From Enterocloster bolteae (GTDB lineage: Bacteria > Bacillota > Clostridia > Lachnospirales > Lachnospiraceae), in assembly GCA_021772025.1 (NCBI GenBank), contig JAETNT010000002.1, positions 62,001 through 126,000 of the forward strand: 64,000 nt of DNA, given 5' to 3'. Positions 9,063-18,191 of this stretch are shown here, piece by piece. The stretch's first letter is position 1, and every line of letters starts with the position of its first letter. The notes beneath the pieces are model-generated. The model was not told the DNA's origin and did not search any database. It was given only the letters and a program-made list of their open reading frames with translations. The position numbers and the translations under genes were made by a program.

Positions 9063-10016
9063 CTATTTCCTCCTTCTTCTCTCTTCTTTTGCTTTCCTCC
9101 TTGCGGCCGCCTTGGAGCCGTCCGGGTCATTATCATTTGTCATTCTGTATACAAAGAAACACAAAATGCCGCTAACGATAAACAGATATACGGACAGCGC
9201 TCCTGCCATACCATAATTTTTACTCTTCAAGTGGCTGTTGAGGAACATAATAAGTGTCATGGAAGTACGATCCGGGGTTCCCTGTCCATTGGTTAGGATC
9301 TGAGGAACATCAAACATCTGGAGTCCGCCGATAATTGCAGTGATTAATGTATACGCTAGAATCGGACGTATCAGCGGGAAGATAATATAATAGAATCTTT
9401 TGCTCCCGTGACACCCGTCAATCTCAGCCGCTTCAAAAATATCTACACTGATTCCCATAATCGCCGCCATCAGCATAATCGTTGTATTTCCAAACCACAT
9501 CAGGAAATTCATAAATCCTACCAAAGAGCGGGTTCCCAACGCAGAACCGGTAAAATCAATCTGCTCCCGAATTATTCCCAAAGACAGCAAAATGGAATTT
9601 ACCGGCCCGTTTGCGGAAAACATAGTAAAAAATAGCATTGCAAAAGCAGACGCCATAATCAGGTTTGGCAGGTAGATAACTACCTTAAAAAATTGTTTTC
9701 CATGGATCTTTAAACGGATATCCGTAAACCACACCGCCAAAAGCAGTGCGATCCCGATTTGAGGGATAAATCCTATGACCCACATGATTAATGTATTGGC
9801 GCCATACTTAAGCATATCAGAACTCAGCAGGCTGACGTAATTATCCATGCCGATAAAGGTTGGTCCGACTTCTTTAATTCCGGAACGATAATATTCAAAA
9901 AAGCTGTATCGAACCGTATCTGCCAAAGGAATCAGAGAGAAAATAAAATAGCAGAAAAAAAACGGAAGAATAAAGATATATCCCCATTTTGAGTAGCTGA
10001 TGCTTTTCTTCTTCAT
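9063..10016 (-). CDS. Sugar ABC transporter permease, MalF/UgpA type
   Basis: A 317-residue membrane protein with about six transmembrane helices, beginning MKKKSISYSKWGYIFILPFF. The EAA motif EAAEIDGCHGSKRFYYIIFP is present, as is LTNGQGTPDRTSMTLIMF near the end, typical of the first permease of oligosaccharide importers. The C-terminus is unusually basic (ARRKAKEERRRRK). It forms a heterodimer with the 8213-9058 product and follows the binding-protein gene after 25 nt. Confidence 0.88.
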   Translation of the reverse strand: MKKKSISYSKWGYIFILPFFFCYFIFSLIPLADTVRYSFFEYYRSGIKEVGPTFIGMDNYVSLLSSDMLKYGANTLIMWVIGFIPQIGIALLLAVWFTDIRLKIHGKQFFKVVIYLPNLIMASAFAMLFFTMFSANGPVNSILLSLGIIREQIDFTGSALGTRSLVGFMNFLMWFGNTTIMLMAAIMGISVDIFEAAEIDGCHGSKRFYYIIFPLIRPILAYTLITAIIGGLQMFDVPQILTNGQGTPDRTSMTLIMFLNSHLKSKNYGMAGALSVYLFIVSGILCFFVYRMTNDNDPDGSKAAARRKAKEERRRRK

Positions 10017-10041
10017 AAGGTTTCATTCCTTTCTAATTCCA

Positions 10042-11421
10042 TTAATCCGGCCACTTTACTTCCGTAATATCCGGATAACGTTCTTTGATTGCCGTTTCGA
10101 AGTTGTATTTCGCCTTATTATAATCAACTTTATCTTGGAAGTAATCATTAAAGCTGCTTTGGATCAGCTCAACGCATCCCTGATCATATGCCGATAGCGG
10201 TGCAATCTTAATGTTCTCTGCAACCGGAGCAAAATACTCAAACGGATTCTGTCCGCCAAGAAATTCCGAAGCAAACGAGTCATCTGTCGCGGCTTTCTGC
10301 ATGCCGCCGGTAGTATTTGTAAAGTCAGAATAATCGCGGGAGATCTTTAACAGATTTTCTTCCGTTGCGGTAACTGCAAGAATAATGTCTTTTACATGTT
10401 CCGGATTATCGGTTCCTGTACATGCATGAAGATAGGAGCCGCCCCAGTTATATTCCTGAGGGGGATTGGTAACTGCCCATGCTCCGTTTTCGCCGTCCCA
10501 GTTAGGCTTTAATACAAAGTCAATTCCCCATGCGGGAAGCAGGAATGAAAATACTTTAGATGCAGAACCCATGGATTTATTCCAGTCATCATTCCACTGT
10601 CCCTTTACAGTCTTGTCCAAATATCCTGCATCCAGCCATTCTTTTGAGCTGTTTACCCAATCCATAATCTTGGGATCAACATTGATAATCGTCTCTCCCG
10701 GCTTTACCCATGATTCAGAAATGCTGTTTCCGTACAGGCGGAACGTATCCGTATAAGAAGCGAATGTATAATACCCTTTCGACTTTAATTCCTCTGCCGT
10801 TGCCTTCATAGTATCCCAGTCTTTTACCTTCTCTCCCACTGCTTTCGGATCATCTGTTCCAAATACGTCTTTGGCAATATCCCGGCGGTACACTAACAAT
10901 CCCGGGCAGCACTGCCATGTGGAGCCTCTTTGTACGCCATTTGCATCAGAAGCTGTTGTTTTTGTAAAACTGTACTGATCTTTCAAGTCCGTGTCGGGAT
11001 CAATTCCCAGATCCTTAAGGGGAATGGCAACGTCCGCTTCTGCATCCGTATACTTATTTACATAATCTGTCTCTGACAAAAAGATATCCACCTTGTCATC
11101 CGCGGCGGCTTCTGCCTGGTTCAAAAGCGCCTCGTCCAGCTTCTGCTGATAAACGCCGTCCTGATTCGGATTAATAATCCAATGAATCTCCGTCCCATCC
11201 TTTAATGTAGTTACGGTTCCGTCACCGGATGTTTTCTCTACCTCCGGATAAACAGCTTCTACACGCTGGCGGAATTCGTCATTCCACGAATAAATATTAA
11301 TTACCTTACCTTCCTTTCCCGCATCTGTTCCTGCTTCCGGATTGCCGGAATTCCCGCACCCGTTCAGAGTCCCGACACACATACTTGCAGCAAGAAGAGT
11401 AGAAATCCATCTTTTTTTCAT
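10042..11421 (-). CDS. Sugar ABC transporter substrate-binding lipoprotein, beta-glucoside locus
   Basis: A 459-residue lipoprotein: signal peptide with lipobox LNGC and lipidated Cys22. The mature protein begins with KVINIYSWNDEFRQRVE, followed by KTSGDGTVTTLKDGT, a pattern found in extracellular solute-binding family 1 proteins. It is the first gene of the operon with two permeases and the permuted GH3 enzyme, divergent from two GH94 phosphorylases, so its ligand is probably a beta-linked gluco-oligosaccharide; that ligand is inferred. The ATG at 11421 has AGGAGGAAAG upstream. Confidence 0.87.
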   Translation of the reverse strand: MKKRWISTLLAASMCVGTLNGCGNSGNPEAGTDAGKEGKVINIYSWNDEFRQRVEAVYPEVEKTSGDGTVTTLKDGTEIHWIINPNQDGVYQQKLDEALLNQAEAAADDKVDIFLSETDYVNKYTDAEADVAIPLKDLGIDPDTDLKDQYSFTKTTASDANGVQRGSTWQCCPGLLVYRRDIAKDVFGTDDPKAVGEKVKDWDTMKATAEELKSKGYYTFASYTDTFRLYGNSISESWVKPGETIINVDPKIMDWVNSSKEWLDAGYLDKTVKGQWNDDWNKSMGSASKVFSFLLPAWGIDFVLKPNWDGENGAWAVTNPPQEYNWGGSYLHACTGTDNPEHVKDIILAVTATEENLLKISRDYSDFTNTTGGMQKAATDDSFASEFLGGQNPFEYFAPVAENIKIAPLSAYDQGCVELIQSSFNDYFQDKVDYNKAKYNFETAIKERYPDITEVKWPD

Positions 11422-11467
11422 ATCTTTTCTTTCCTCCTATCTGTGAGCTGCCCTCACATTTTTTTGT

Positions 11468-11617
11468 ATTATAGCCAAATTATTTTTGTCAATCTATTAT
11501 AAATTCTAAAAAAATATCAGATTCATGACATAGCTTCAATACTCTCACACTTAAGGTCATGAATCTAACATTTTTTACATGATTCTTATTTTTGCTCAAG
11601 TACATTTTTAGTATAAT
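11468..11617. promoter_or_regulatory. Divergent control region between ABC/GH3 operon and GH94 operon
   Basis: Both promoters have perfect -10 boxes, TATAAT at 11612-11617 (plus) and at 11468-11473 (minus), but neither has a good -35 at 16-18 nt; a TTGACA on the minus strand is only 13 nt away. Between them lies an inverted repeat with 11-bp perfect arms, AGATTCATGAC (11519-11529) and GTCATGAATCT (11556-11566), and a further related CATGATTCT on the plus side near 11578. Poor -35 boxes beside a strong repeat fit activator control, plausibly by the AraC protein at 16882-17670. Confidence 0.55.
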
Positions 11618-11675
11618 GAATGCACTTTAAATAAAGGGGTATATACAGCCTGCTGTAAAGAAAGGAGTCAGTCTC

Positions 11676-14375
11676 TTGAAACGTGTACACTTTATAGACG
11701 AAAACGGAAGTTTTACATTAAATAGTCCCGAAAATACCAGCTATCTTTATTTTCCTCTTGCTTCAGAGCATGGATTAAAAAGCTCCATTACGCCCAATCT
11801 GGGAGGAGATGCCAAGTTGAATCAGGACAGTTTTCTCTTGGAACCTGTCAGTTCCGAAAGCCTTCATAATAACCGTTCCGTCCGCAATTTCTGGTGCGCC
11901 ATTGACGGCGCTCAGATTTACTCGGCAGCCGGAGTCTCCCCGGAGCAGGAAGCCGCCAAATTTTCTCCAAACCAGGACGAAAGCAGACTAACTGCCGGAT
12001 TTATGTGGCACAGGATAGAAAGAATTTCCGCCGCTCTGCAGCTTAAATCCACAGTAACCACTTTCATTCCACCGGAAGACAACGTGGAAATTATGCACAT
12101 TGTAATTCAAAATCAGTCAAAATGCAGCCGCAGGTTAACTGCCTATGCCGCTGTCCCCATCTATGGAAGAGGTGCAGACAATCTGAGGGATCACCGGCAC
12201 GTCACCTCTCTTTTGCATCGCATAGAAGCTGCTGAAAACGGCATCCTGGTATGTCCCACTATGTCTTTTGATGAGCGGGGCCATCATTCCAATCAGCGCA
12301 TCTATTATATTTTGGGATGTACCGGAAACGGAGCAAGGCCTGCCTGTTTTTTCCCGACAGTTGAAGACTTTATTGGGGAAGGAGGCTCCTATACCCGCCC
12401 TCGTTCTGTATATGAGCACCGGGACGGGATCCCCTATCCTTATCAGACTGCCGGAAAGGAGGCGATGGGAGCCTTCCGTTTTGAAGATCACACTCTGAAT
12501 TCAGGAGAATGTGCCGAATTTATTCTTCTTTTGGGTGCAGAAGACAGCAGACAGGATATTCAGAATATATTCCAGAAGTACAATTGTTCAGATAAGATTC
12601 AGAAAGGATTAGCGCAGACCCGATCCTATTGGGAAAAAAAGGTAAATATCGCCTTTCATACCGGCGATTCCGATTTTGATAATTTAATGAAATGGATTTG
12701 TTTTCAGCCGTTCCTGCGCCGTCTGTTTGGCTGCTCGTTCCTTCCTCATCACGATTACGGACGCGGCGGAAGAGGGTGGCGCGATCTATGGCAGGACTGC
12801 CTTTCCCTCCTTCTGATGGATCCGCAGAATGTAGGGAAAATGATTATAAAAAATTATGGCGGTGTTCGCATCGACGGCACTAACGCCACCATTATCGGGG
12901 AAGGAGACGGAAATTTTATTGCAGACCGCAACGGTATTGCCCGTGTCTGGATGGATCATGCTCTCTGGCCCCTTATGACCACCAGCCTGTATATCCACCA
13001 AACCGGGGACGTAAATATTCTTAACCAAAAAGCTCCCTACTTTAAAGATTCCCAAGCAATGCGGGGAACCGCTATCGACTCTCTCTGGGCAGAGGAGTAC
13101 GGCAATAAACAGCGGACCGAAGACGGCTCCGTCTATACCGGAAGTATTCTTGAGCATCTTTTGATTCAGCAGATGGCAGCATTCTATGAGGTAGGCGAAC
13201 ATAATATTTACCGGCTGAGAGGCGCCGATTGGAACGATGCCCTGGATATGGCCTCGGAACGCGGAGAAAGCGTTGCTTTCACCTGTGCTTATGCCGGAAA
13301 TCTAAAATCCCTTGCCTCTATGATCCATCTGTTGGACAGCCGCCAGCCCGGACAGGCCGTTGAGCTTATCGAAGAAGTGGAAATCCTGCTGAATACAGGC
13401 TCTGAGCTTTTAGAAGATATCAAGGGAAAGCGAAGGATTCTGGAAGATTATACAAACCGATGCAGGCATACTATCAGCGGCAGACGCATAAAGGTTTCTC
13501 TTGACTCTCTTGCTTCCGGCCTTCTCCAAAAGGCAGCCTGGCTTACGGATTTTGTCCGCCGGCAAGAATGGATTGAGGGAGACGGCGGCCGTGGCTGGTT
13601 TAACAGCTATTATGACAATCACGGCCTGCCAGTGGAAGGAGTCCGCAAAAATCATGTGCGTATGATGCTTACCGGTCAGGTATTCTCCATCATGGGAGAT
13701 GTGGCTACCAATCAGCAAATTCAGAAAATCGTCCAAAGTGCAGACTCTTATCTCTATGTCCCGGAGATAGGCGGTTACCGTCTGAACACGGATTTCCGAG
13801 AATTAAAATTTGATATGGGGCGTATGTTCGGGTTTGCCTATGGCGAAAAGGAAAACGGGGCAGTTTTCTCACATATGACTGTTATGTATGCAAATGCCCT
13901 GTACCAGCGCGGATTCGCAAAAGAAGGGTGGAAGGCCCTCAAGACTCTGGCCCGTACTGCTCTGGATTTTGATACCAGCCATATTTATCCCGGCATTCCG
14001 GAATATTTCAGAGGGGACGGGCGCGGAATGTATCATTACCTCACCGGCGCCGCAAGTTGGTTTATGCTTACAATGATTACTCAGGTATTCGGTGTACGTG
14101 GAGAAGCCGGCCATCTGATATTACACCCCAAGCTTCTTGCGGAGCACTTTGACGACAATGGAAGCGCTTCCGTCCGGCTTACCTTTGCCGGAAAAGCCTT
14201 GAACATTTCCTATATAAACAAATCCGGCAAAGATTATGGCTCTTACCTGGTATCTTCCGCTCAATGTGACGGAATAAAAACAAAGGTATACCAGAATTCC
14301 TGTGCTGTAATTTCAAAGGAAATGCTTTGCACCCTCTCTGATGGATTACACCAAATCACCGTTACTTTGCAGTAA
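11676..14375 (+). CDS. GH94 family disaccharide or oligosaccharide phosphorylase, long form
   Basis: An 899-residue cytoplasmic enzyme of glycoside hydrolase family 94, which splits beta-glucosides with inorganic phosphate to give a sugar 1-phosphate. The start is TTG at 11676 with AAAGGAG 8 nt upstream. The N-terminal beta-sandwich (TSYLYFPLASEHG, FLLEPVS) is followed by the (alpha/alpha)6 barrel with the substrate-binding segment W368-R-D-L-W-Q-D374 and the general-acid segment GAD518WND. At about 900 residues it is longer than cellobiose phosphorylases (about 800) and nearer to the laminaribiose-type group; the exact substrate cannot be read. It is followed after 35 nt by a second GH94 gene. 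Confidence 0.82.
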   Translation: MKRVHFIDENGSFTLNSPENTSYLYFPLASEHGLKSSITPNLGGDAKLNQDSFLLEPVSSESLHNNRSVRNFWCAIDGAQIYSAAGVSPEQEAAKFSPNQDESRLTAGFMWHRIERISAALQLKSTVTTFIPPEDNVEIMHIVIQNQSKCSRRLTAYAAVPIYGRGADNLRDHRHVTSLLHRIEAAENGILVCPTMSFDERGHHSNQRIYYILGCTGNGARPACFFPTVEDFIGEGGSYTRPRSVYEHRDGIPYPYQTAGKEAMGAFRFEDHTLNSGECAEFILLLGAEDSRQDIQNIFQKYNCSDKIQKGLAQTRSYWEKKVNIAFHTGDSDFDNLMKWICFQPFLRRLFGCSFLPHHDYGRGGRGWRDLWQDCLSLLLMDPQNVGKMIIKNYGGVRIDGTNATIIGEGDGNFIADRNGIARVWMDHALWPLMTTSLYIHQTGDVNILNQKAPYFKDSQAMRGTAIDSLWAEEYGNKQRTEDGSVYTGSILEHLLIQQMAAFYEVGEHNIYRLRGADWNDALDMASERGESVAFTCAYAGNLKSLASMIHLLDSRQPGQAVELIEEVEILLNTGSELLEDIKGKRRILEDYTNRCRHTISGRRIKVSLDSLASGLLQKAAWLTDFVRRQEWIEGDGGRGWFNSYYDNHGLPVEGVRKNHVRMMLTGQVFSIMGDVATNQQIQKIVQSADSYLYVPEIGGYRLNTDFRELKFDMGRMFGFAYGEKENGAVFSHMTVMYANALYQRGFAKEGWKALKTLARTALDFDTSHIYPGIPEYFRGDGRGMYHYLTGAASWFMLTMITQVFGVRGEAGHLILHPKLLAEHFDDNGSASVRLTFAGKALNISYINKSGKDYGSYLVSSAQCDGIKTKVYQNSCAVISKEMLCTLSDGLHQITVTLQ

Positions 14376-14410
14376 ATTCATAAAATTTTTAAAGGAACAG
14401 GTATACTTCT

Positions 14411-16822
14411 ATGAAATATGGATATTTTGATGACAAAAACCGCGAATACGTAATTGAGCGCCCGGATACTCCGGCCCCCTGGGTCAACTATCTGGGCTCT
14501 CCGGAATACGGAGCTATTATTTCCAACAACGCCGGCGGCTATAGCTTTGAAAAATCCGGTGCCAACGGCCGGATTCTCCGTTATATTTTTAACGGTTTTG
14601 ACCAGCCCGGCCGCTATATTTACATTCGGGATAATGATTCAAAAGACTACTGGTCCGCCTCCTGGCAGCCGGTGGGAAAGGATCTGGCCCACTATCAAAG
14701 CCAATGCCGGCACGGCATGGGATATACAAAAATGACGGCGGATTACGACAGTATCCGTTCTCAGGCAACCTACTATGTTCCTCTTGGAAAGTCCTATGAG
14801 GTCTGGAGCCTTTCCGTAACCAATTGTTCGAAACAAAAAAGGAGCCTCACTTTAACCGGATATGCTGAATTCACCAATCACAGCAACTATGAACAGGATC
14901 AGGTGAATCTTCAATATTCCCTGTTTATCACCAAAACGGTATTCATCCAAAATCGTATTATGCAGGAAGTCCACGGCAATCTGGACGCCATTCCTTGTGA
15001 CGAACAGATTGATAACAAAAACGTGACTCAGCGCTTTTTCGGGCTCGCAGGTGCAAAGGTGTCTTCTTATTGCGGAGATAAGGAACATTTTCTCGGAAGG
15101 TACCGCGGATATGGGAATCCTCAGGGGATAGTCTCCGGTGATTTAGGAAACGTCACCAGTTATAACGAGAACTCCTGTGGCGCCCTCTCCGCCTGCATAT
15201 CTTTAATGCCCGGTGAAACCAAAACCATTCTTTTTCTCCTCGGAATGAAATCGTCTGCCGAAGCCGAATCTGTCATTTCCTGTTACGCATATCCGGAAAA
15301 AGCCGTATCCGAGGAGCTTATACTGCTAAAAAGGGATTGGGACCAAAAGCTGGAAAACCTGCAGGTCAGCACCCCAAGTCCTGAATTTAACACCATGCTG
15401 AATATCTGGAATGCTTATAACTGCTTTATGACATTTATCTGGTCCAGAGCTGCCTCTTTCATTTACTGCGGCCTGCGTAACGGCTACGGTTACCGCGATA
15501 CCGTACAGGATATTCAGGGAATCATCCATCTGGCTCCGGAAATGGCGCTGGAGAAAATCCGTTTTATGCTCTCGGCTCAGGTCAATAACGGCGGCGGACT
15601 TCCTCTGGTAAAATTTACGCATCATCCGGGCCGCGAAGACACCCCGGATGATGCCTCCTATGTGCAGGAAACAGGGCATCCTGCCTACCGGGCAGATGAT
15701 GCCCTATGGCTCTTTCCGACTGTTTATAAGTATATTGCAGAAACCGGAAATGCCGGATTTTTGGACGAAATCATCCCTTTTGCCAATAGAGAAGAAGGCA
15801 GTGTCTATGAACATCTGAAACGCGCCATTGAGTTTTCCCTTACCCACCTTGGCCCCCACGGCATGCCGGCAGGATTATATGCCGACTGGAACGACTGCCT
15901 GAGACTCGGAAAGAACGGAGAATCTTCTTTTGTCGCCATGCAGTTCTATCACGCCATGTCGATTCTGAAAAAATTTGCAGAATATAAAGGAGATACCGAT
16001 TATATCCGGTATCTGAACAAAAAACTTTTTCAGACAGAAGAGCTGATTCAAACTCTCTGCTGGGACAATGACCGTTTTATCCGCGGATATACCGAAACCG
16101 GAGAGCGTATTGGCGCCGCCAAAGATTTAGAAGCCAATATTTGGCTGAATCCCCAAAGCTGGGCTGTCATCAGTGGCCTTGCCTCCCCCCGTCAGGCCGA
16201 TACTGCAATGGATAATGTATATGAGCGTTTGAATACCCCTTATGGCGCACTCCTTATGGATCCTCCTTATCATGCCCATGCTTTTGACGGCGCTCTGGCT
16301 GTCATATACAATCAGGGAACCAAGGAAAATTCCGGAATCTTTTCCCAATCTCAAGGCTGGCTGATTCTGGCTGAAGCTCTTTTAGGACATGGAGAGCGTG
16401 CATTTTCTTATTTTATGGAAAATGCACCGGCGGCTCAAAACGACCGGGCGGAAATACGTTATCTGGAACCATATTGTTACGGACAATTCACCGAAGGCAC
16501 CGCCAGCCGGCATTTTGGACGTTCTCATGTGCACTGGCTCACGGGAACGGCTTCTACCGTAATGGTGGGATGCGTAGAAGGAATTTTAGGGCTTCGACCG
16601 GATCTCCACGGTCTTACAATAGCTCCGTCTGTTCCGAAATCCTGGAAGCAGTTTGAAATCAATAAGACTTTTCGCGGAAAACGGCTCCATATCACCGTGA
16701 AGAATCCGGACGGGAAGGAATCCGGATGTACAAAGCTTACCCTGAACGGCAGTCTGATCCATAATAATTATGTTCCCGCAAAGCTTTTGAATGAAGAAAA
16801 TGAAATTCTTTTAATCCTATAA
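14411..16822 (+). CDS. GH94 phosphorylase of the cellobiose/chitobiose/cellobionate size class
   Basis: An 803-residue GH94 enzyme, the usual length for cellobiose, N,N'-diacetylchitobiose or cellobionic acid phosphorylases. The N-terminus KYGYFDDKNREYVIERPDTP and WVNYLGSPEYG are typical. Substrate-binding YRDTVQD covers residues 361-367 and the general acid lies in AD492WND, the position reported for this residue in characterised members. It lacks the FYRDARLRR stretch I associate with true cellobiose phosphorylases, having EKSGANGRILRY instead, so a chitobiose- or cellobionate-type substrate is possible. It would yield sugar 1-phosphate without ATP. Confidence 0.85.
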   Translation: MKYGYFDDKNREYVIERPDTPAPWVNYLGSPEYGAIISNNAGGYSFEKSGANGRILRYIFNGFDQPGRYIYIRDNDSKDYWSASWQPVGKDLAHYQSQCRHGMGYTKMTADYDSIRSQATYYVPLGKSYEVWSLSVTNCSKQKRSLTLTGYAEFTNHSNYEQDQVNLQYSLFITKTVFIQNRIMQEVHGNLDAIPCDEQIDNKNVTQRFFGLAGAKVSSYCGDKEHFLGRYRGYGNPQGIVSGDLGNVTSYNENSCGALSACISLMPGETKTILFLLGMKSSAEAESVISCYAYPEKAVSEELILLKRDWDQKLENLQVSTPSPEFNTMLNIWNAYNCFMTFIWSRAASFIYCGLRNGYGYRDTVQDIQGIIHLAPEMALEKIRFMLSAQVNNGGGLPLVKFTHHPGREDTPDDASYVQETGHPAYRADDALWLFPTVYKYIAETGNAGFLDEIIPFANREEGSVYEHLKRAIEFSLTHLGPHGMPAGLYADWNDCLRLGKNGESSFVAMQFYHAMSILKKFAEYKGDTDYIRYLNKKLFQTEELIQTLCWDNDRFIRGYTETGERIGAAKDLEANIWLNPQSWAVISGLASPRQADTAMDNVYERLNTPYGALLMDPPYHAHAFDGALAVIYNQGTKENSGIFSQSQGWLILAEALLGHGERAFSYFMENAPAAQNDRAEIRYLEPYCYGQFTEGTASRHFGRSHVHWLTGTASTVMVGCVEGILGLRPDLHGLTIAPSVPKSWKQFEINKTFRGKRLHITVKNPDGKESGCTKLTLNGSLIHNNYVPAKLLNEENEILLIL

Positions 16823-16837
16823 ATAAAAAGCTTTTTA

Positions 16838-16873
16838 AAATAAGGGCCGGCGCATATTAGGCCAGCCCTTATT
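16838..16873. terminator. Bidirectional terminator between GH94 operon and AraC gene
   Basis: AATAAGGGCCGGC pairs with GCCAGCCCTTATT with one mismatch around a short loop; A and T runs on both flanks let it serve the convergent genes ending at 16822 and 16882. Confidence 0.75.
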
Positions 16874-16881
16874 TCTATCTT

Positions 16882-17670
16882 CTATTTTTGTATATCCCAT
16901 TGAATCTTATGATTTTGATCCCGGTATTTTTTCGGAGTCATACCTACAGTTTCCCGAAATTGCTGGATAAAATGGCTTTGTGACGAAAACGACAGCCGGT
17001 TTGCGATCTCGATCATGGAATAATCACTAAACTGCAAAAGGTTTTTTGCCATACTGATTTTTTGTTCCCGAATATATGCGCTTACAGAAATCCCCGTTTC
17101 TTTTTTAAACAGACGGGACAAATAACTTGCAGATACGCCAAATTCATCAGCCAGACTTTCAATTGTAATTCTCTCTTTTATATGGGCATAAATGTATTCT
17201 TTACAGGCATTGATATGCTTAGAGTTTGTATCTTTTCTAAAATATCTCTGCATTTTTTCCGCATAATCAATTACCATCTCGTCATGAAGGCTCTGTACCT
17301 CCTGTACGGTTTCTATATCATCCAGTTTTTGAATATAGAAATCACTTAGACGGAAGGCTTTCTCCAACTCCATTCCTTTTTGCACCGATATTCGTGTTAC
17401 CATTGCCGTAGTAATTACAAAATGATACTTTAAATTCACCACCGGATTTCTCGATAATATACCGACTCCTTCGCTGTCTACAAATTTCCCCATCCTGCAG
17501 TTTTCTTTTACTTTCTCCACATCACCGTTGGCAACTGCCTGATAAAAGAGAAATTCCTCTGAAGGGGATCTGTGCTCTATATCATCAAAATCATCGGTTG
17601 TTTCATAACACAGCCATTCTTTTTTGTAGTTCATCCAACCCATCCTCATTGTAGGAAACCTATTTTGCAT
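16882..17670 (-). CDS. AraC-family transcriptional regulator
   Basis: A 262-residue regulator. The last 100 residues form the AraC double helix-turn-helix: TIESLADEFGVSASYLSRLFKKETG and then SMIEIANRLSFSSQSHFIQQFRETVGMTPKKYR. The N-terminal part (about residues 35-135, FYQAVANGDVEKVKENC, NLKYHFVITTAMVTR) matches a ligand-sensing type common in Clostridia, not a cupin. It lies convergent to the GH94 genes and is the only regulator in the beta-glucoside block, so it is the natural candidate activator for the control region at 11468-11617. ATG at 17670 has a weak ribosome site; internal ATGs, including MNYKKEW with AGGA upstream, are possible. Confidence 0.82.
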   Translation of the reverse strand: MQNRFPTMRMGWMNYKKEWLCYETTDDFDDIEHRSPSEEFLFYQAVANGDVEKVKENCRMGKFVDSEGVGILSRNPVVNLKYHFVITTAMVTRISVQKGMELEKAFRLSDFYIQKLDDIETVQEVQSLHDEMVIDYAEKMQRYFRKDTNSKHINACKEYIYAHIKERITIESLADEFGVSASYLSRLFKKETGISVSAYIREQKISMAKNLLQFSDYSMIEIANRLSFSSQSHFIQQFRETVGMTPKKYRDQNHKIQWDIQK

Positions 17671-17720
17671 CTAACCAATTGTTTTTACACCATACAGTAT
17701 ATCAGACTTCCGGAGAGAAA

Positions 17721-17750
17721 AGAGGCCGGCGCAATGCGCCGGCCCTCTTT
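17721..17750 (-). terminator. Terminator downstream of the HPr gene
   Basis: GGCCGGCGC (17724-17732) and GCGCCGGCC (17736-17744) form a 9-bp GC stem with a 3-nt loop, followed on the minus strand by CTCTTTTCTC. Confidence 0.8.
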
Positions 17751-17775
17751 ATTCCATCAGATAAATGATGCTTCC

Positions 17776-18042
17776 TTACATCTCTCCTAAACCAGACTCA
17801 ATTGCTTTGGTCAAGGTCTCCATGGCCTCTGCCTCATCCTCTCCGTCGCAGATTAAGTTGATCTCAGTGCCGCATTTAATACCTGCTGCCATAACGTTCA
17901 GTACACTTTTTGCAATAATTCTCTTCTCACCGCTCTCAATGATAACATCACATTTAAACTTCATGGCGGTCTGGGATAATACTCCTGCTGGTCTTAAGTG
18001 TAATCCGGAAGGATTCACTACAGTTAAAGTCTTACTTAACAT
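17776..18042 (-). CDS. ptsH: HPr phosphocarrier protein
   Basis: An 88-residue cytoplasmic HPr. The active-site histidine is His15 in NPSGLH15LRPAG, phosphorylated by enzyme I in the PTS. Ser46 in AKS46VLNV is the site used by HPr kinase for carbon catabolite control through CcpA, so both phosphorylation sites are kept. The gene is monocistronic between a promoter at 18109-18137 and a terminator at 17721-17750. No enzyme I or enzyme II gene is nearby, so it could be the general HPr or a Crh-like paralogue; the presence of His15 argues against Crh. Confidence 0.9.
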   Translation of the reverse strand: MLSKTLTVVNPSGLHLRPAGVLSQTAMKFKCDVIIESGEKRIIAKSVLNVMAAGIKCGTEINLICDGEDEAEAMETLTKAIESGLGEM

Positions 18043-18077
18043 ATCTGCACTCTCCTCGTCTCTTTATTCTGTGAAAA

Positions 18078-18137
18078 TTCAGAACCTTTTTCTGAAATCT
18101 CTAGTTAAATTTTAGTACAAATTACCAAAACTGTCAA
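18078..18137 (-). promoter_or_regulatory. HPr promoter with a palindrome in the leader
   Basis: On the minus strand TTGACA (18132-18137), 17 nt, TAAAAT (18109-18114) is a near-consensus SigA promoter. Shortly downstream lies a palindrome with 7-bp perfect arms, TTCAGAA (18078-18084 read on the plus strand) and TTCTGAA (18090-18096), which could be an operator or a weak leader hairpin. Confidence 0.75.
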
Positions 18138-18191
18138 GGGAAAGCCCTTCCCAATCGTCACCAAATTTTATAGGCTCAAATTTTATAGCGG

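Noticed and set aside
11487-11492. Minus-strand TTGACA as the -35 of the binding-protein promoter
   Set aside because: It lies only 13 nt from the TATAAT box, too short for a normal SigA promoter.
16882-17670. AraC gene as a truncated YesN-type regulator
   Set aside because: The N-terminal part has its own recognisable Clostridia pattern and the frame is open, so a complete short AraC protein is more likely than a remnant.
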